DNA from: Chengkuizengella sediminis
GTDB taxonomy: Bacteria > Bacillota > Bacilli > Paenibacillales > KCTC-33759
Assembly: GCF_010078385.1 (NCBI RefSeq)
Contig: NZ_SIJC01000006.1
Coordinates: forward strand, 1 to 64,000
Direction of reading: 5' to 3'
Length of the DNA: 64,000 bases
In this document: positions 35,074 to 45,018 of the stretch, in pieces
Layout of the letters: each line of letters opens with the position of its first letter
How positions within the stretch are numbered: position 1 is the first letter of the stretch
Made by a program: the position numbers and the translations under genes
The notes under the pieces: generated by a model
The model's input: only the letters and a program-made list of their open reading frames with translations
Databases searched by the model: none
What the model was told of the DNA's origin: nothing

Positions 35074-37437
35074 TTGAATAGTAGAATTTTGAGAACAATG
35101 GAATTTGATAAAATTTTAAATAAATTAAGTCGGCATGCTGCGACAACACTTGGAAAAAATAGAGTTGAAGGATTATCACCCTCTACTCAATATAGTGAAG
35201 TCATTGAATTACTAAAGGCTACCGATGAAGCGGTAAAAGTACAACGCTTAAAAGGAAGTGCACCGTTTGGAGGAATAAGAGATATTTCAGCAGCAATACA
35301 TCGATCAAGAATTGGTGGGATGTTGAATATCCAAGAGCTATTGGATATTGCAAATACGATATATGGTGCAGGAAGATTAAAGAAATTTATACATCGATTT
35401 CATGATGAGTTTTCAGTGCCACTGTTATTCTTTTTAGTAAAACAAATTTCGGATCATAAAACAGTAGAAAATGCCATTAAAATGTGTATTAACGAACAAG
35501 CAGAAATGATGGATAGTGCTAGCCCCGAACTCTCCCGTATCCGACAGCAACTTAAAAAAGGGGAAACCTCAATTCGTGAACAGTTAGAACGTATGATTCG
35601 TTCACAATCTGTGCAAAAAAAGCTGCAGGATCCAATAGTAACCTTACGTAATGACCGTTATGTGTTGCCTGTAAAACAAGAATATCGCTCCTTTTTTGGT
35701 GGGATGACACATGATCAATCTGCATCTGGTGCAACTTTATTTATTGAACCTGAATCGATTGTTAATTTAAATAATAAACTTCGTGAATTAAAATTAAAAG
35801 AAGAACGAGAAATTGAAAAAATACTTCGAATGCTAACCGAACAGGTTACCGAAATTCATGAAGAATTACTTGTGAATATTCAACAACTTGCTGAAATTGA
35901 TTTTATTTTTGCCAAAGCCGGATTAGCGAATGAAATGAAAGCGACTCTACCTCGTTTGAACGATCGTGTGTTTATGAATCTCAAAAAAGCAAGACACCCA
36001 TTAATCCCAGAGGAACAGATCGTACCTATTGATGTGAAACTAGGAGACCAATATGACAGTATTATAGTCACTGGACCAAACACGGGTGGAAAAACCGTTT
36101 CATTAAAAACGATTGGTTTATTGCATCTAATGGCGATGTCAGGGTTATTTGTACCTGCTGAGGACCATAGTCAGATGTGTATATTTGATGGGATTTATGC
36201 TGACATTGGGGATGAGCAAAGTATTGAGCAAAACTTAAGCACATTTTCAAGTCATATGACTAATATCATTACAATATTAAAAGAAGTAACTCCAAAAAGT
36301 TTAATTTTACTTGATGAACTAGGAGCGGGCACAGACCCAACAGAAGGATCAGCGTTAGCCATTTCGATTATTGAATATATTCATCAATTAGGATGTCGGT
36401 TGGTTGCAACAACACATTATAGTGAATTAAAAGCCTTTGCATATGATCGCAAGGGAGTGATCAATGCAAGTATGGAATTTGATGTAAAAACATTAAGTCC
36501 TACATATCGTTTATTAGTTGGTGTCCCTGGACGCAGTAACGCTTTTGCTATCTCAGAAAGATTAGGTTTACCAATGACTATTCTTAAACATGCTAAGGGT
36601 CAAGTGAACGAACAGGATCAGCAGGTTGAGAATATGATTGCCTCCTTGGAGGAAAATCGAATTAGTGCTGAAAATGACCGAATTGCTGCTGGAAAACTAA
36701 GAAAAGAAGTAGAGCAATTGCAAAGAAAAGTGAAGGATCAACAGATAAAATTTGAAGAACAACGGGAAAAGATGATGGAAAAGGCAGAAGAAGAAGCGAG
36801 AGAAGCTGTTACTAAAGCACGTAAAGAAGCAGACCAAATTATTTCAGACCTTCGTAAACTAGCCATGAATGAAAAAACGTCAATTAAGGAACATAAATTA
36901 ATTGAAGCAAAACGACAGTTAGAACAAGCGGAACCACAACTAACAAAAAATAAACCATCCAAATCGGTTAAAAAGATCAAAGGTGTAAAAAAAGTAAACC
37001 CTGGAGACGAAGTTTATGTCGCAAGCTTTGCACAGAAAGGTTATGTTGTAGAGGAAGCCAATGCGAAAGAGGTAGTAGTACAATTAGGGATTATGAAAAT
37101 GAAAGTGAAAAAAACAGAACTTGAGCTTGTATCCAGTGCTGAAAAACAAGTAAAAAAGCAAATTACGAGCCTTAAGCGTTCCAAAGATCAACAATTTAAA
37201 TCCGAATTAGATTTAAGAGGTATGAACCTAGAGGATTCTATTATGGAAGTTGATCGGTTTTTAGATGAGGGGATTCTAGCGAATGTAGGACAAGTATACA
37301 TTATTCATGGCAAGGGTACAGGTGTATTAAGGACAGGGATTCAAGAATTTCTGGGGAAACATAAACATGTCAAGCAGCATCGCTTGGGCAATATGGGAGA
37401 AGGCGGGACTGGAGTCACCGTTGCAGAGTTAAAATAA
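35074..37437 (+). CDS. mutS2: Endonuclease MutS2
   Basis: 787 residues from TTG behind CAGGAGGAC. Core and clamp domains (1-300), MutS-type ATPase with Walker A GPNTGGKT near residue 332 and Walker B LILLDELGAGTDPTEG, TTHYSELKAFA switch, a long charged coiled coil (~510-640), a KOW-like segment (NPGDEVYVASFAQKGYVVE) and a C-terminal Smr nuclease domain (LDLRGMNLEDSI, IIHGKGTGVLRTG). Suppresses homologous recombination and, in Bacillus, splits collided ribosomes. Heads a cluster with the DUF350 gene. Confidence 0.97.
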   Translation: MNSRILRTMEFDKILNKLSRHAATTLGKNRVEGLSPSTQYSEVIELLKATDEAVKVQRLKGSAPFGGIRDISAAIHRSRIGGMLNIQELLDIANTIYGAGRLKKFIHRFHDEFSVPLLFFLVKQISDHKTVENAIKMCINEQAEMMDSASPELSRIRQQLKKGETSIREQLERMIRSQSVQKKLQDPIVTLRNDRYVLPVKQEYRSFFGGMTHDQSASGATLFIEPESIVNLNNKLRELKLKEEREIEKILRMLTEQVTEIHEELLVNIQQLAEIDFIFAKAGLANEMKATLPRLNDRVFMNLKKARHPLIPEEQIVPIDVKLGDQYDSIIVTGPNTGGKTVSLKTIGLLHLMAMSGLFVPAEDHSQMCIFDGIYADIGDEQSIEQNLSTFSSHMTNIITILKEVTPKSLILLDELGAGTDPTEGSALAISIIEYIHQLGCRLVATTHYSELKAFAYDRKGVINASMEFDVKTLSPTYRLLVGVPGRSNAFAISERLGLPMTILKHAKGQVNEQDQQVENMIASLEENRISAENDRIAAGKLRKEVEQLQRKVKDQQIKFEEQREKMMEKAEEEAREAVTKARKEADQIISDLRKLAMNEKTSIKEHKLIEAKRQLEQAEPQLTKNKPSKSVKKIKGVKKVNPGDEVYVASFAQKGYVVEEANAKEVVVQLGIMKMKVKKTELELVSSAEKQVKKQITSLKRSKDQQFKSELDLRGMNLEDSIMEVDRFLDEGILANVGQVYIIHGKGTGVLRTGIQEFLGKHKHVKQHRLGNMGEGGTGVTVAELK

Positions 37438-37461
37438 GGTGAAGAAAGAAGAGGGAACAGA

Positions 37462-37881
37462 ATGAATCAAGAAATTGATGCATTATTAGAACACCCATTT
37501 ATGGAGACAGTTGCTTATTTTTCTGTTGCTGCATTAGCATTAATATTGTTTTTAGCTATTTTTGAATTTGTTACATCTTATCGTTCATGGGATGAAATAT
37601 TAAATGGCAATATCGCAGTTGCGTTAACCATTGGAGGGAAAATCATTGCGATATGCAATATTTTTCGTTTTGCTGAAAATAATCATGAATCGATTTATAT
37701 ATCTTTTGTGATGGCTAGTTTTGGATTCGTTTTACTCATCCTTGCTTATTTTTTATTCGAGTTTTTAACACCTTATATTAAAGTAGATAAAGAAATACAG
37801 AAAGATAATCGTGCTGTCGGACTCATTGCAATGATCATTTCCATTTCTTTATCTTATGTGATTGGTGCTTGTATTACTTGA
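37462..37881 (+). CDS. DUF350-family membrane protein
   Basis: 139 residues, four membrane helices in two repeated pairs, as in YjfL/DUF350. Function unknown in the family. It follows mutS2 by 24 bases with GAAAGAAGAGGG upstream, so is co-transcribed. Confidence 0.8.
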   Translation: MNQEIDALLEHPFMETVAYFSVAALALILFLAIFEFVTSYRSWDEILNGNIAVALTIGGKIIAICNIFRFAENNHESIYISFVMASFGFVLLILAYFLFEFLTPYIKVDKEIQKDNRAVGLIAMIISISLSYVIGACIT

Positions 37882-37903
37882 GAATAGGAGGATTCAATTT
37901 AAA

Positions 37904-37987
37904 TTGAAATACTTATGGGGTAGTTTATTCATCTTAGCACTTTTATTTTTTATATTTGGAATTTACTTTTTCATACAAAATACATAG
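37904..37987 (+). CDS. 27-residue single-span membrane peptide
   Basis: TTG start ten bases after AGGAGGA; encodes MKYLWGSLFILALLFFIFGI and a short polar end, one complete membrane helix. It fits precisely between the DUF350 stop and the ribosome site of the next gene, with tight operon spacing on both sides, which supports real translation. No family recognised. Confidence 0.6.
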   Translation: MKYLWGSLFILALLFFIFGIYFFIQNT

Positions 37988-37999
37988 GAGGGTACGCAA

Positions 38000-38551
38000 A
38001 TGGAAGAGAACAACACAGTATGTCCATGGTGTGATACAGAGATCGTTTGGGACGAGGAAATAGGAAAAGAAGAACAATGTCCTCATTGTTTAAATGAATT
38101 GGGAAATTACCGTACAATGAGTGTTGAACTTGATCAAGAAGACGAAGAGAATGAGGTGAAAAATAAAACTAAAAACATAAAACAAGATGAAGAAAAAGAA
38201 GACAGAAGTACTCCTATATTAGATTCCTTCATTTCTCAAATGGAAACAGAGCCTAAAACAGAAGATTTATTACAATATGAGCAAGGAGTATATCACTATC
38301 GAAGAAAACAAGAAGAGTCTTTTGAGTGTTCAAACTGTCATGATTTTATGTTATTAGTTGGAGATCATGAGGTTAAAAAAGACGATTTTATTCCGTATGT
38401 TCCAGTTAGTCAGGTACAGGGAGTTTTACAAGCACCTTACAAAATGAATTTATATATTTGTCCATCTTGTTTTGAAATGAAAGCTGTTTTATCTGAGCAG
38501 GATCGGATAAGTATGATGAATGTTTTGAAAACTCAACAAGACAATTCATAA
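38000..38551 (+). CDS. Zinc-ribbon protein of the mutS2 cluster, unknown function
   Basis: 183 residues. Four CxxC-type pairs: CPWC (8-11) and CPHC (~27-30) form an N-terminal ribbon, CSNC (~110) and CPSC (~153) a second one; the middle (~50-80) is acidic/lysine-rich and probably disordered. Strong ribosome site AGGAGGGTACG. Last gene of the mutS2-DUF350-peptide run. No enzymatic motif. Confidence 0.7.
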   Translation: MEENNTVCPWCDTEIVWDEEIGKEEQCPHCLNELGNYRTMSVELDQEDEENEVKNKTKNIKQDEEKEDRSTPILDSFISQMETEPKTEDLLQYEQGVYHYRRKQEESFECSNCHDFMLLVGDHEVKKDDFIPYVPVSQVQGVLQAPYKMNLYICPSCFEMKAVLSEQDRISMMNVLKTQQDNS

Positions 38552-38566
38552 TGCATTTTAAAAAGT

Positions 38567-38603
38567 AAGAGAGTGACCATAAAAAAATGGCCACTCTCTT
38601 TGG
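38567..38603. terminator. Bidirectional terminator
   Basis: AAGAGAGTG/CACTCTCTT with inner CCAT/ATGG; between converging genes. Confidence 0.85.
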
Positions 38604-38631
38604 TATTTACTTTACCTGTACCCTCATATTA

Positions 38632-39003
38632 TTAATTAACGTTTAAATATGATCTCCGAGTACTTCTTATCTTATCAAAGAATATGATTACTCCTAAAAT
38701 TAGAAGAACGAATGAAGGCATTGCAGCTCCAAATCCTTGACCAAGACTTAAGTGAGTGAATACGGCACCTGCCATAAGTATCCCTAATCCACCTGAAGCA
38801 AGTAAAGCGATCTTAGACTTCCAAAATCCAACTAATAACCCGATACCTCCGAGAATTTCACATATACCAATAAAGTACATAAATCCAACAGGATAACCAA
38901 GAACTTCAGCCATATCAACTGCTCCCCCAAATATCTTTGTTACACCAGAAAGAGTAAAAGCAACTGCAAGCAAACTTTGAATAATACGACTAACCCATTT
39001 CAT
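38632..39003 (-). CDS. DoxX-family membrane protein
   Basis: 123 residues, four helices, with the family motif GICEILGGIGLLVGFWK. Related to, but shorter than, the DoxX-like protein at 19815. GAGAGT-type ribosome site. Physiological role unknown. Confidence 0.8.
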   Translation of the reverse strand: MKWVSRIIQSLLAVAFTLSGVTKIFGGAVDMAEVLGYPVGFMYFIGICEILGGIGLLVGFWKSKIALLASGGLGILMAGAVFTHLSLGQGFGAAMPSFVLLILGVIIFFDKIRSTRRSYLNVN

Positions 39004-39221
39004 AATTGAACTCTCCTTATTTTAATATTTAAAACACCTATTCCCCTCAATGTCCTAATATTATATATTCTATAATTAGCATAAATATATCCTAACATTA
39101 GGGTATTTAATTGTCAATAAATAAATGCCAATTTTTTTGTTTCCAAAATGACTTTTTGGGGAAAGTTAAAATATGTTGTTACATAGATAGATACGAAATT
39201 ATTAAATTGGGTGAGACTTAT

Positions 39222-40553
39222 ATGCCGATGTCGCATGAAAAGCATTATTTTCCAAACAGATGGATTAAAACAAAAGATCAACAAGAACATTCTTATTTTC
39301 AGAATCATGAACCAGAAAACCACCAAAATCACAAAGAAGGGAAATTAACTAAACAAGCGATACTACTATTAGCAGTTCATGGTTTATTTGCAGCTGCAAA
39401 TGCGTTGTCAGGTACATTTGTAAATGTGTATCTATGGAAAGTCAGCAATGATCTATCTTTAATTGGTTGGTTCTCTTTATCTCATCAAGTTGTTAATATC
39501 TTAACATTTTGGTTAGCGGGGAAATGGGTTAAAGAGCATAATAAAATGAACAGTTTACGTCTGGGTGTTGGGTTATCTGCTGTGTTTTATTTATTTGTGC
39601 TCTTGCTTCAGAAGCAAGCCGTTGATTATGTGTTATTGTTAGGCGCAGTTCAGGGGATGGCGGCGGGTTTTTTTTGGTTGGCATTTAATGTTGTTTATTT
39701 TGAAATTACAGGTCCAAATGATCGAGACAAATTTAATGGTTACGCAGGATTATTAGGTTCAGGTGCTGGAATGTTCGCACCATGGATCTCTGGTTTAGTG
39801 ATTACACAAATGAAAGCAACAAGCGGATACAAAATCATATTCTCTATATCACTTATTGTTTTTGTGATTGGAGTTATTGTAAGTTTTTTTCTAAAGAAAA
39901 GGGAGCCTAAAGGCACTTATCAATGGTTTGCTGCATTTCAACGTTTGAAGGAGAAAAGGAATCCTTGGAGAAAGGCATTTCTGGCTTTGATGGCACAGGG
40001 AATTAGGGAAGGCGTTTTTACTTTTATAATCGGTTTGCTTGTATATATTGCTACTAAAAATGAGATGAAACTTGGTAACTATTCATTAATAGTATCTGCT
40101 GTAGCTTTAGTCAGTTATATGTTCATGGGCAAATACTTAAAACCTTGGCATCGTAATAGAGCAATGTTCATTGGAACTATATTTATGATCGTGGTTATAT
40201 TTCCTTTCTTCTGGGATATCAGTTACATGACACTGCTAATCTTTGGAATTGGAACTTCCATATTTTTACCGTTATTTACGATTCCAATGACCTCAACAGT
40301 GTTTGATATTATAGGGAGAGATGATGAAAGCGCACAACAAAGGGTAGAGTATGTCGTATTAAGAGAAGCGGGTTTAAATGCAGGACGCATATTAGGGACT
40401 TTAATTTTTATTCTTATTATTACATGGAGTAATAAACCAATTGTTTTAAATGTATTTTTATTATGTATTGGAAGCTCACCTTTACTTGCATGGTATTTCA
40501 TGAGAGAACTGATGCCTACAAGACCCCAAACCGTGAATAGTAAGCAAAAATAA
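39222..40553 (+). CDS. MFS transporter, YqgE-like
   Basis: 443 residues from ATG 39222 (GGGTGAG upstream; the open frame extends to 39111 but without a ribosome site). The first ~45 residues are hydrophilic and histidine-rich (HEKHYF, HSYFQNHEPENHQNH), unusual for the family. About eleven to twelve membrane helices follow, with an MFS loop. Substrate unknown. Confidence 0.78.
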   Translation: MPMSHEKHYFPNRWIKTKDQQEHSYFQNHEPENHQNHKEGKLTKQAILLLAVHGLFAAANALSGTFVNVYLWKVSNDLSLIGWFSLSHQVVNILTFWLAGKWVKEHNKMNSLRLGVGLSAVFYLFVLLLQKQAVDYVLLLGAVQGMAAGFFWLAFNVVYFEITGPNDRDKFNGYAGLLGSGAGMFAPWISGLVITQMKATSGYKIIFSISLIVFVIGVIVSFFLKKREPKGTYQWFAAFQRLKEKRNPWRKAFLALMAQGIREGVFTFIIGLLVYIATKNEMKLGNYSLIVSAVALVSYMFMGKYLKPWHRNRAMFIGTIFMIVVIFPFFWDISYMTLLIFGIGTSIFLPLFTIPMTSTVFDIIGRDDESAQQRVEYVVLREAGLNAGRILGTLIFILIITWSNKPIVLNVFLLCIGSSPLLAWYFMRELMPTRPQTVNSKQK

Positions 40554-40664
40554 CATTTTGAAGACTTTGCTTATACGAGTCCACTCAGTTAGAATATGTA
40601 AGTAATAGTTCATATGTAAAATAGATCTAAGTTACTTTACATACATGAAGAGGAGTGGTTGATG

Positions 40665-41585
40665 ATGTCTGTCAAAGTAGTTTCAAGTATTATAGAACTA
40701 ATTGGTGATACACCAATAGTAAAAATAAATAGATTATTAAGTGAAAATGATGCGGAAGTATACGTGAAATTGGAATATTTTAATCCAAGTCGAAGTGTAA
40801 AAGATAGAGCAGCCTATAATTTGATACTACAAGCAGAAAAAGACGGACTGTTATCTCCTGGAGGAACGATTATAGAACCTACTAGTGGAAATACAGGGAT
40901 TGGATTGGCTATGAATGCAGCTGCAAAGGGTTATAAAGCTATATTTATTATGCCTGATAATATGACCAAAGAGCGTATCAATATTTTAAAAGCTTATGGT
41001 GCTGAAGTAGTACTAACACCTGCAGAAGAACGTATGCCGGGTGCAATAAAAAAAGCGATGGAGCTACAAGGTAAAATACCTAATAGTTATATTCCACAGC
41101 AGTTTGAAAATGAGGCAAATCCTGCAATACATCGAACGACAACAGCATTAGAGATTATTGAACAAATGGATGGTGAAATTGACGCTTTTGTAGCAACAGC
41201 AGGAACTGGTGGTACCGTTACAGGAACAGGGGAAGTATTACGTGAAAAAATCCCAAATATTAAAATTCTTGTTGTTGAACCTCAAGGCTCACCTGTTCTT
41301 TCAGGTGGAAAACCTGGTAAGCACAAATTAGTAGGAACAAGCCCAGGATTTATCCCGAAAATCTTAAATACAGAAGTGTATGATGAAATTGTACAAGTAT
41401 CAGATCAAGATGCGATACAAACGATACGTGATTTAGCTGCAAAGGAAGGTATATTAGTGGGTCCTTCAGCAGGAGCTTCCGTGTGGACAGCCATGCAGCT
41501 TGCAAAAAAATGGGGAAAGGGCAAAAGGATTTGCTGTATAGCGCCTGATAACGGCGAAAGATACCTAAGCATGAACCTCTTTTAA
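40665..41585 (+). CDS. cysK: Cysteine synthase (O-acetylserine sulfhydrylase) family
   Basis: 306 residues; ATG 40665 is nine bases from GAGGAG (ATG 40662 is also possible). Fold-type II PLP enzyme: PLP lysine K46 in NPSRSVKDRAA, substrate loop EPTSGNTGIGLA, phosphate cradle TAGTGGTVTGTG, and GPSAGASVWTA near the end. Converts O-acetylserine and sulfide to cysteine. No S-box or CymR site was recognised upstream. Cystathionine beta-synthase-like activity cannot be excluded. Confidence 0.9.
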   Translation: MSVKVVSSIIELIGDTPIVKINRLLSENDAEVYVKLEYFNPSRSVKDRAAYNLILQAEKDGLLSPGGTIIEPTSGNTGIGLAMNAAAKGYKAIFIMPDNMTKERINILKAYGAEVVLTPAEERMPGAIKKAMELQGKIPNSYIPQQFENEANPAIHRTTTALEIIEQMDGEIDAFVATAGTGGTVTGTGEVLREKIPNIKILVVEPQGSPVLSGGKPGKHKLVGTSPGFIPKILNTEVYDEIVQVSDQDAIQTIRDLAAKEGILVGPSAGASVWTAMQLAKKWGKGKRICCIAPDNGERYLSMNLF

Positions 41586-41671
41586 GTACGCTTCCCATTT
41601 AATTTAATAAAATAAAAGGGAACTTATCTGTGCTAATTATTAGCATGAGTAAGTCCCCTTTTAGTATTCCA

Positions 41672-43027
41672 TTATCCAATAATAATATCTTCTTTCGGAT
41701 AGTGAAAGTTTTCTTTTCTTTTTTTAACTTGAAATATATACAACATCGATAGCACTCCAATTCTTCCTGTAAACATAAGCACCATGATGATGAATTTTCC
41801 AAGCGTGGATAATTCACTTGTTATTCCCATCGATAAACCACAAGTACCAAATGCTGAAGTAATTTCAAAAATGATAGCCATTAATGAAAAGTGACTACTT
41901 TCTATACTTATTAATAAGATGATACTGGCTACGACTGTCATTGAAGCTAATGTGAAAATGAAGAAGCTTTTTGTAACATCATCTTGTTTTAATGAGCGTC
42001 TAAAAATTCTGATTTCGCTTCTGCCTAACGCATATGTAATTAACGCCAAAATAACAATCGTAAAGGTAGTTGTACGTATCCCGCCTCCTACACTAGAAGG
42101 ACTAGCGCCAATGAACATCAATACAGACAAAAACATTTGAGTTGCAGCGCCAAACTCTGAAACATCCATCGTAGATAATCCGCCACTACGTACTGTTACC
42201 GAATTAAATAAGGAGAAAAATATTTTTTCATGCCAGCTCTTGTCAGCATAATATAATTCATTCTCGACAAGATAGATACCAACTGCACCTATGAATAACA
42301 ATATGAAAAACATTGAAGTTGTCAGTTTAGTATACAAAGAAAAGCGGAAGTTTTTATTATTACGAGAAAAATATTCTTTAACTTCAATGAGCACTGGAAA
42401 ACCGATTGCGCCTAATATTATTAATGCGATGGTTATGATTTGCACAAAATAGTCATGTGAAAAGTCCTTTAATGAATTTCCAAAAATATCAAAACCTGCA
42501 TTTGTATAAGAAGAAATGGAGTGAAATAAACCATGGTAAAATGATTCTATCCAAGTATCATAGTATCCAGCAAAATGGAAATATACAGTGAAGATTAAAG
42601 TTCCAATGGCTTCGAATAACAAAACTAAACCAAGAACTATCCGAATTAATTGTACAAGTCCAGATAAGCGATTTTGATTTTGGTCAATCATAATTAGTTT
42701 TCGATAAGTTAAGCTAATATTTCTACCTAGAATCATCCATAAAAATGTTCCTAATGCCATAATTCCAATTCCACCAATTTGAAACATCAGTAATAAAACG
42801 ATGGAACCAAATACACTGAAGGTTTCTGAAACATTGACAACAGTAAGTCCAGTAACACTGATACCGCTAGTGGCAGTAAATAGAGCATCAACGAATGAAA
42901 GTTGTACCCCATCTTTTAGGCTAATAGGGAGCAGCAGCAGTAAAGTTGCAACGATAATAGAAATTAAATAACCAGTTACGATAAACTGAGTTGGTGTCAT
43001 TTGAGTTATTAATTTTCTAATAGACAA
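41672..43027 (-). CDS. Potassium uptake channel subunit, KtrB/TrkH family
   Basis: 451 residues from TTG 43027, which has GGGGGAAA nine bases upstream; the frame is open further but that start gives the usual KtrB/KtrD length. Four M1-P-M2 repeats with selectivity filters, e.g. TATSGISVTGLTVVN (first), SISSYTNAGFDIFG, SVTVRSGGLSTMD and SAFGTCGLSMGITS. Conducts K+ (Na+-coupled in Ktr). The RCK partner KtrA/KtrC is not encoded nearby, so it must come from elsewhere. Confidence 0.88.
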   Translation of the reverse strand: MSIRKLITQMTPTQFIVTGYLISIIVATLLLLLPISLKDGVQLSFVDALFTATSGISVTGLTVVNVSETFSVFGSIVLLLMFQIGGIGIMALGTFLWMILGRNISLTYRKLIMIDQNQNRLSGLVQLIRIVLGLVLLFEAIGTLIFTVYFHFAGYYDTWIESFYHGLFHSISSYTNAGFDIFGNSLKDFSHDYFVQIITIALIILGAIGFPVLIEVKEYFSRNNKNFRFSLYTKLTTSMFFILLFIGAVGIYLVENELYYADKSWHEKIFFSLFNSVTVRSGGLSTMDVSEFGAATQMFLSVLMFIGASPSSVGGGIRTTTFTIVILALITYALGRSEIRIFRRSLKQDDVTKSFFIFTLASMTVVASIILLISIESSHFSLMAIIFEITSAFGTCGLSMGITSELSTLGKFIIMVLMFTGRIGVLSMLYIFQVKKRKENFHYPKEDIIIG

Positions 43028-43227
43028 AATGTGATTTCCCCCAATCCGTGAGAACCATATCAAATTATTATCATACCCTATTTTTATAAGAAATTCTAAC
43101 ATAAATTAAAACAAGTTAATAATAATTTCTGAATTTTATCTCGGATAGGTCTTAACATAAGTTGGATTTCGTTGTAATATGAGGTATATTGTTGATTTTA
43201 TAAAAAGATCGGAAAGGGGAAACCCCA

Positions 43228-43719
43228 GTGAATGATTTTAAACTAAAAGTGTTGGAACTTTTACAAGAAGATGCCCGCCGTGGAGCTGATGTGATAGCAA
43301 CTTTATTAGGAGCAGCGGAAGGGGAAGTTTACAAAGCAATTGAAGAGATGGAAAAGGATAGTGTGATCGTGAAATACGCACCTGTGATTAATTGGAGTAA
43401 AGTGCATGATGATAAAGTTACAGGTATTATTGAAGTGCAAATTACACCTGAACGTGGTCGTGGTTTTGATACCATTGCGGAACGGATATATCGATACCCT
43501 GAAGTGAAAACGGTATATTTGATGTCTGGGGCTTATGATTTACAAATTGAAATAGAGGGTAAAACTTTAAAGGAAGTTGCATTCTTTGTTTCCAATAAGT
43601 TATCTACGATTGACTCTGTACTCTCAACGAAAACACATTTTATTTTAAAAAAATATAAACAAGATGGCATTATTTTAGAGGATCATGAAGATGATCATCG
43701 AATGCTCATTTCACCATAA
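43228..43719 (+). CDS. alaR: Lrp/AsnC-family regulator (AlaR/YugG-like)
   Basis: 163 residues from GTG with GGAAAGGGG upstream. N-terminal winged helix (LKVLELLQEDARRGADVIAT) and C-terminal RAM ligand domain (KVTGIIEVQITPERG; VKTVYLMSGAYDLQIEI). In B. subtilis yugG (alaR) and the adjacent transaminase yugH (alaT) form an alanine-responsive pair; the same order is kept here with a 14-base gap. The symbol rests on that synteny. Confidence 0.82.
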   Translation: MNDFKLKVLELLQEDARRGADVIATLLGAAEGEVYKAIEEMEKDSVIVKYAPVINWSKVHDDKVTGIIEVQITPERGRGFDTIAERIYRYPEVKTVYLMSGAYDLQIEIEGKTLKEVAFFVSNKLSTIDSVLSTKTHFILKKYKQDGIILEDHEDDHRMLISP

Positions 43720-43733
43720 GGGGTTAGAGCGGT

Positions 43734-44915
43734 ATGTTAAAAACGAATAGATCAATGACAGAATATTTATCTCCTTTAGTAAAGGACATCCCACCATCAG
43801 GTATCCGGAAGTTTTTTGATTTAGTTTCTGGAAGGAAGGATATCATTTCTTTAGGAGTAGGAGAACCTGATTTTGTTACCCCATGGCATGTAAGAGAGGC
43901 ATGTGTTTATTCACTTGAAAAAGGGAAAACAACGTATACTCAAAACGCAGGATTGCCTGAATTAAGAGAGGTTATTTCCGCATATTTATACAAACAATTT
44001 GCATTGAAATATGAACCTTCTAATGAACTTCTAATTACTGTTGGAGGCAGTGAAGCGATAGATCTGGCTCTCCGCGCCCTAATCCAACCTGGAGATGAGA
44101 TTCTTATTCCAGAACCGTGTTATGTGTCTTATTCTCCAATTTCTTCTATTGTAGGAGGTAAGACGGTGGGAATAGAAACTTATGCTAAGGATGATTTTAA
44201 ATTAACTGCTGAATCATTAGCAGAACAAATTACTCCACAATCTAAAGTCTTAATATTATGTTATCCAAGTAATCCAACTGGTGGAATCATGACTTATGAG
44301 GATTGGATGCCCATTGTAAATCTTGTAGAAGAGCATGACTTGATTGTAATTTCAGATGAGATTTATGCCGAGTTAACCTATGGTCAAAAACATCTTAGTT
44401 TTGCTTCTATGCCTGGAATGAAAGATCGCACGATTGTTGTTAGTGGTTTTTCCAAAGCTTTTGCAATGACGGGGTGGCGATTGGGATATGCATGTGGACA
44501 TCAAGATCTCATAGCAGCGATGTTAAAAATACATCAATATACGATCATGTGTGCACCTGTAATGGCTCAACAAGCGGGAATTGAAGCATTAACGAACGGG
44601 TTGGAAGAAAAAGATCGCATGGTAGATTCTTATAACCAGCGTCGTCGTTTAGTAGTAAAAGGGTTTCGAGAAATAGGATTGGATTGCCATGAGCCTAAGG
44701 GAGCATTTTATGCATTTCCATCCATTCAATCTACTGGGTTGACCTCTGAACAATTTGCTGAGAAATTACTGGAGGAATTTAAAGTAGCAGCAGTACCTGG
44801 AAATGTATTTGGACTGGGTGGCGAAGGATTTATTCGTTGTTCCTATGCAACTTCTGTCAGTGAATTAAATGAGGCTTTGGAACGGATCGAAAAGTTTGTG
44901 AGGAAATATCAGTAA
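43734..44915 (+). CDS. alaT: Class I/II aminotransferase (AlaT/YugH-like)
   Basis: 393 residues, fold-type I PLP enzyme. PLP lysine in SGFSKAFAMTGWRLG; other landmarks are YTQNAGLPELREV, CYPSNPTGG, ISDEIYAEL and a final RCSYA arginine. Probably alanine (or aromatic) transaminase, by context with the AlaR-like regulator. Followed by a terminator. Confidence 0.85.
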   Translation: MLKTNRSMTEYLSPLVKDIPPSGIRKFFDLVSGRKDIISLGVGEPDFVTPWHVREACVYSLEKGKTTYTQNAGLPELREVISAYLYKQFALKYEPSNELLITVGGSEAIDLALRALIQPGDEILIPEPCYVSYSPISSIVGGKTVGIETYAKDDFKLTAESLAEQITPQSKVLILCYPSNPTGGIMTYEDWMPIVNLVEEHDLIVISDEIYAELTYGQKHLSFASMPGMKDRTIVVSGFSKAFAMTGWRLGYACGHQDLIAAMLKIHQYTIMCAPVMAQQAGIEALTNGLEEKDRMVDSYNQRRRLVVKGFREIGLDCHEPKGAFYAFPSIQSTGLTSEQFAEKLLEEFKVAAVPGNVFGLGGEGFIRCSYATSVSELNEALERIEKFVRKYQ

Positions 44916-44984
44916 TTGGATTGACCGATGGTATACTAATACATTAAATATAATATAAAAGTAATGGATAATTACTTGGTATTT

Positions 44985-45018
44985 AGAGTCTCTGCATAAG
45001 GCAAAGACTCTTTTTTTT
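44985..45018 (+). terminator. Terminator of the alaR-alaT operon
   Basis: AGAGTCT (44985-44991) pairs with AGACTCT (45005-45011), then eight T. Confidence 0.85.

Noticed and set aside
39111-39221. N-terminal extension of the MFS transporter
   Set aside because: The frame is open but no start codon there has a ribosome site; ATG 39222 is better placed.
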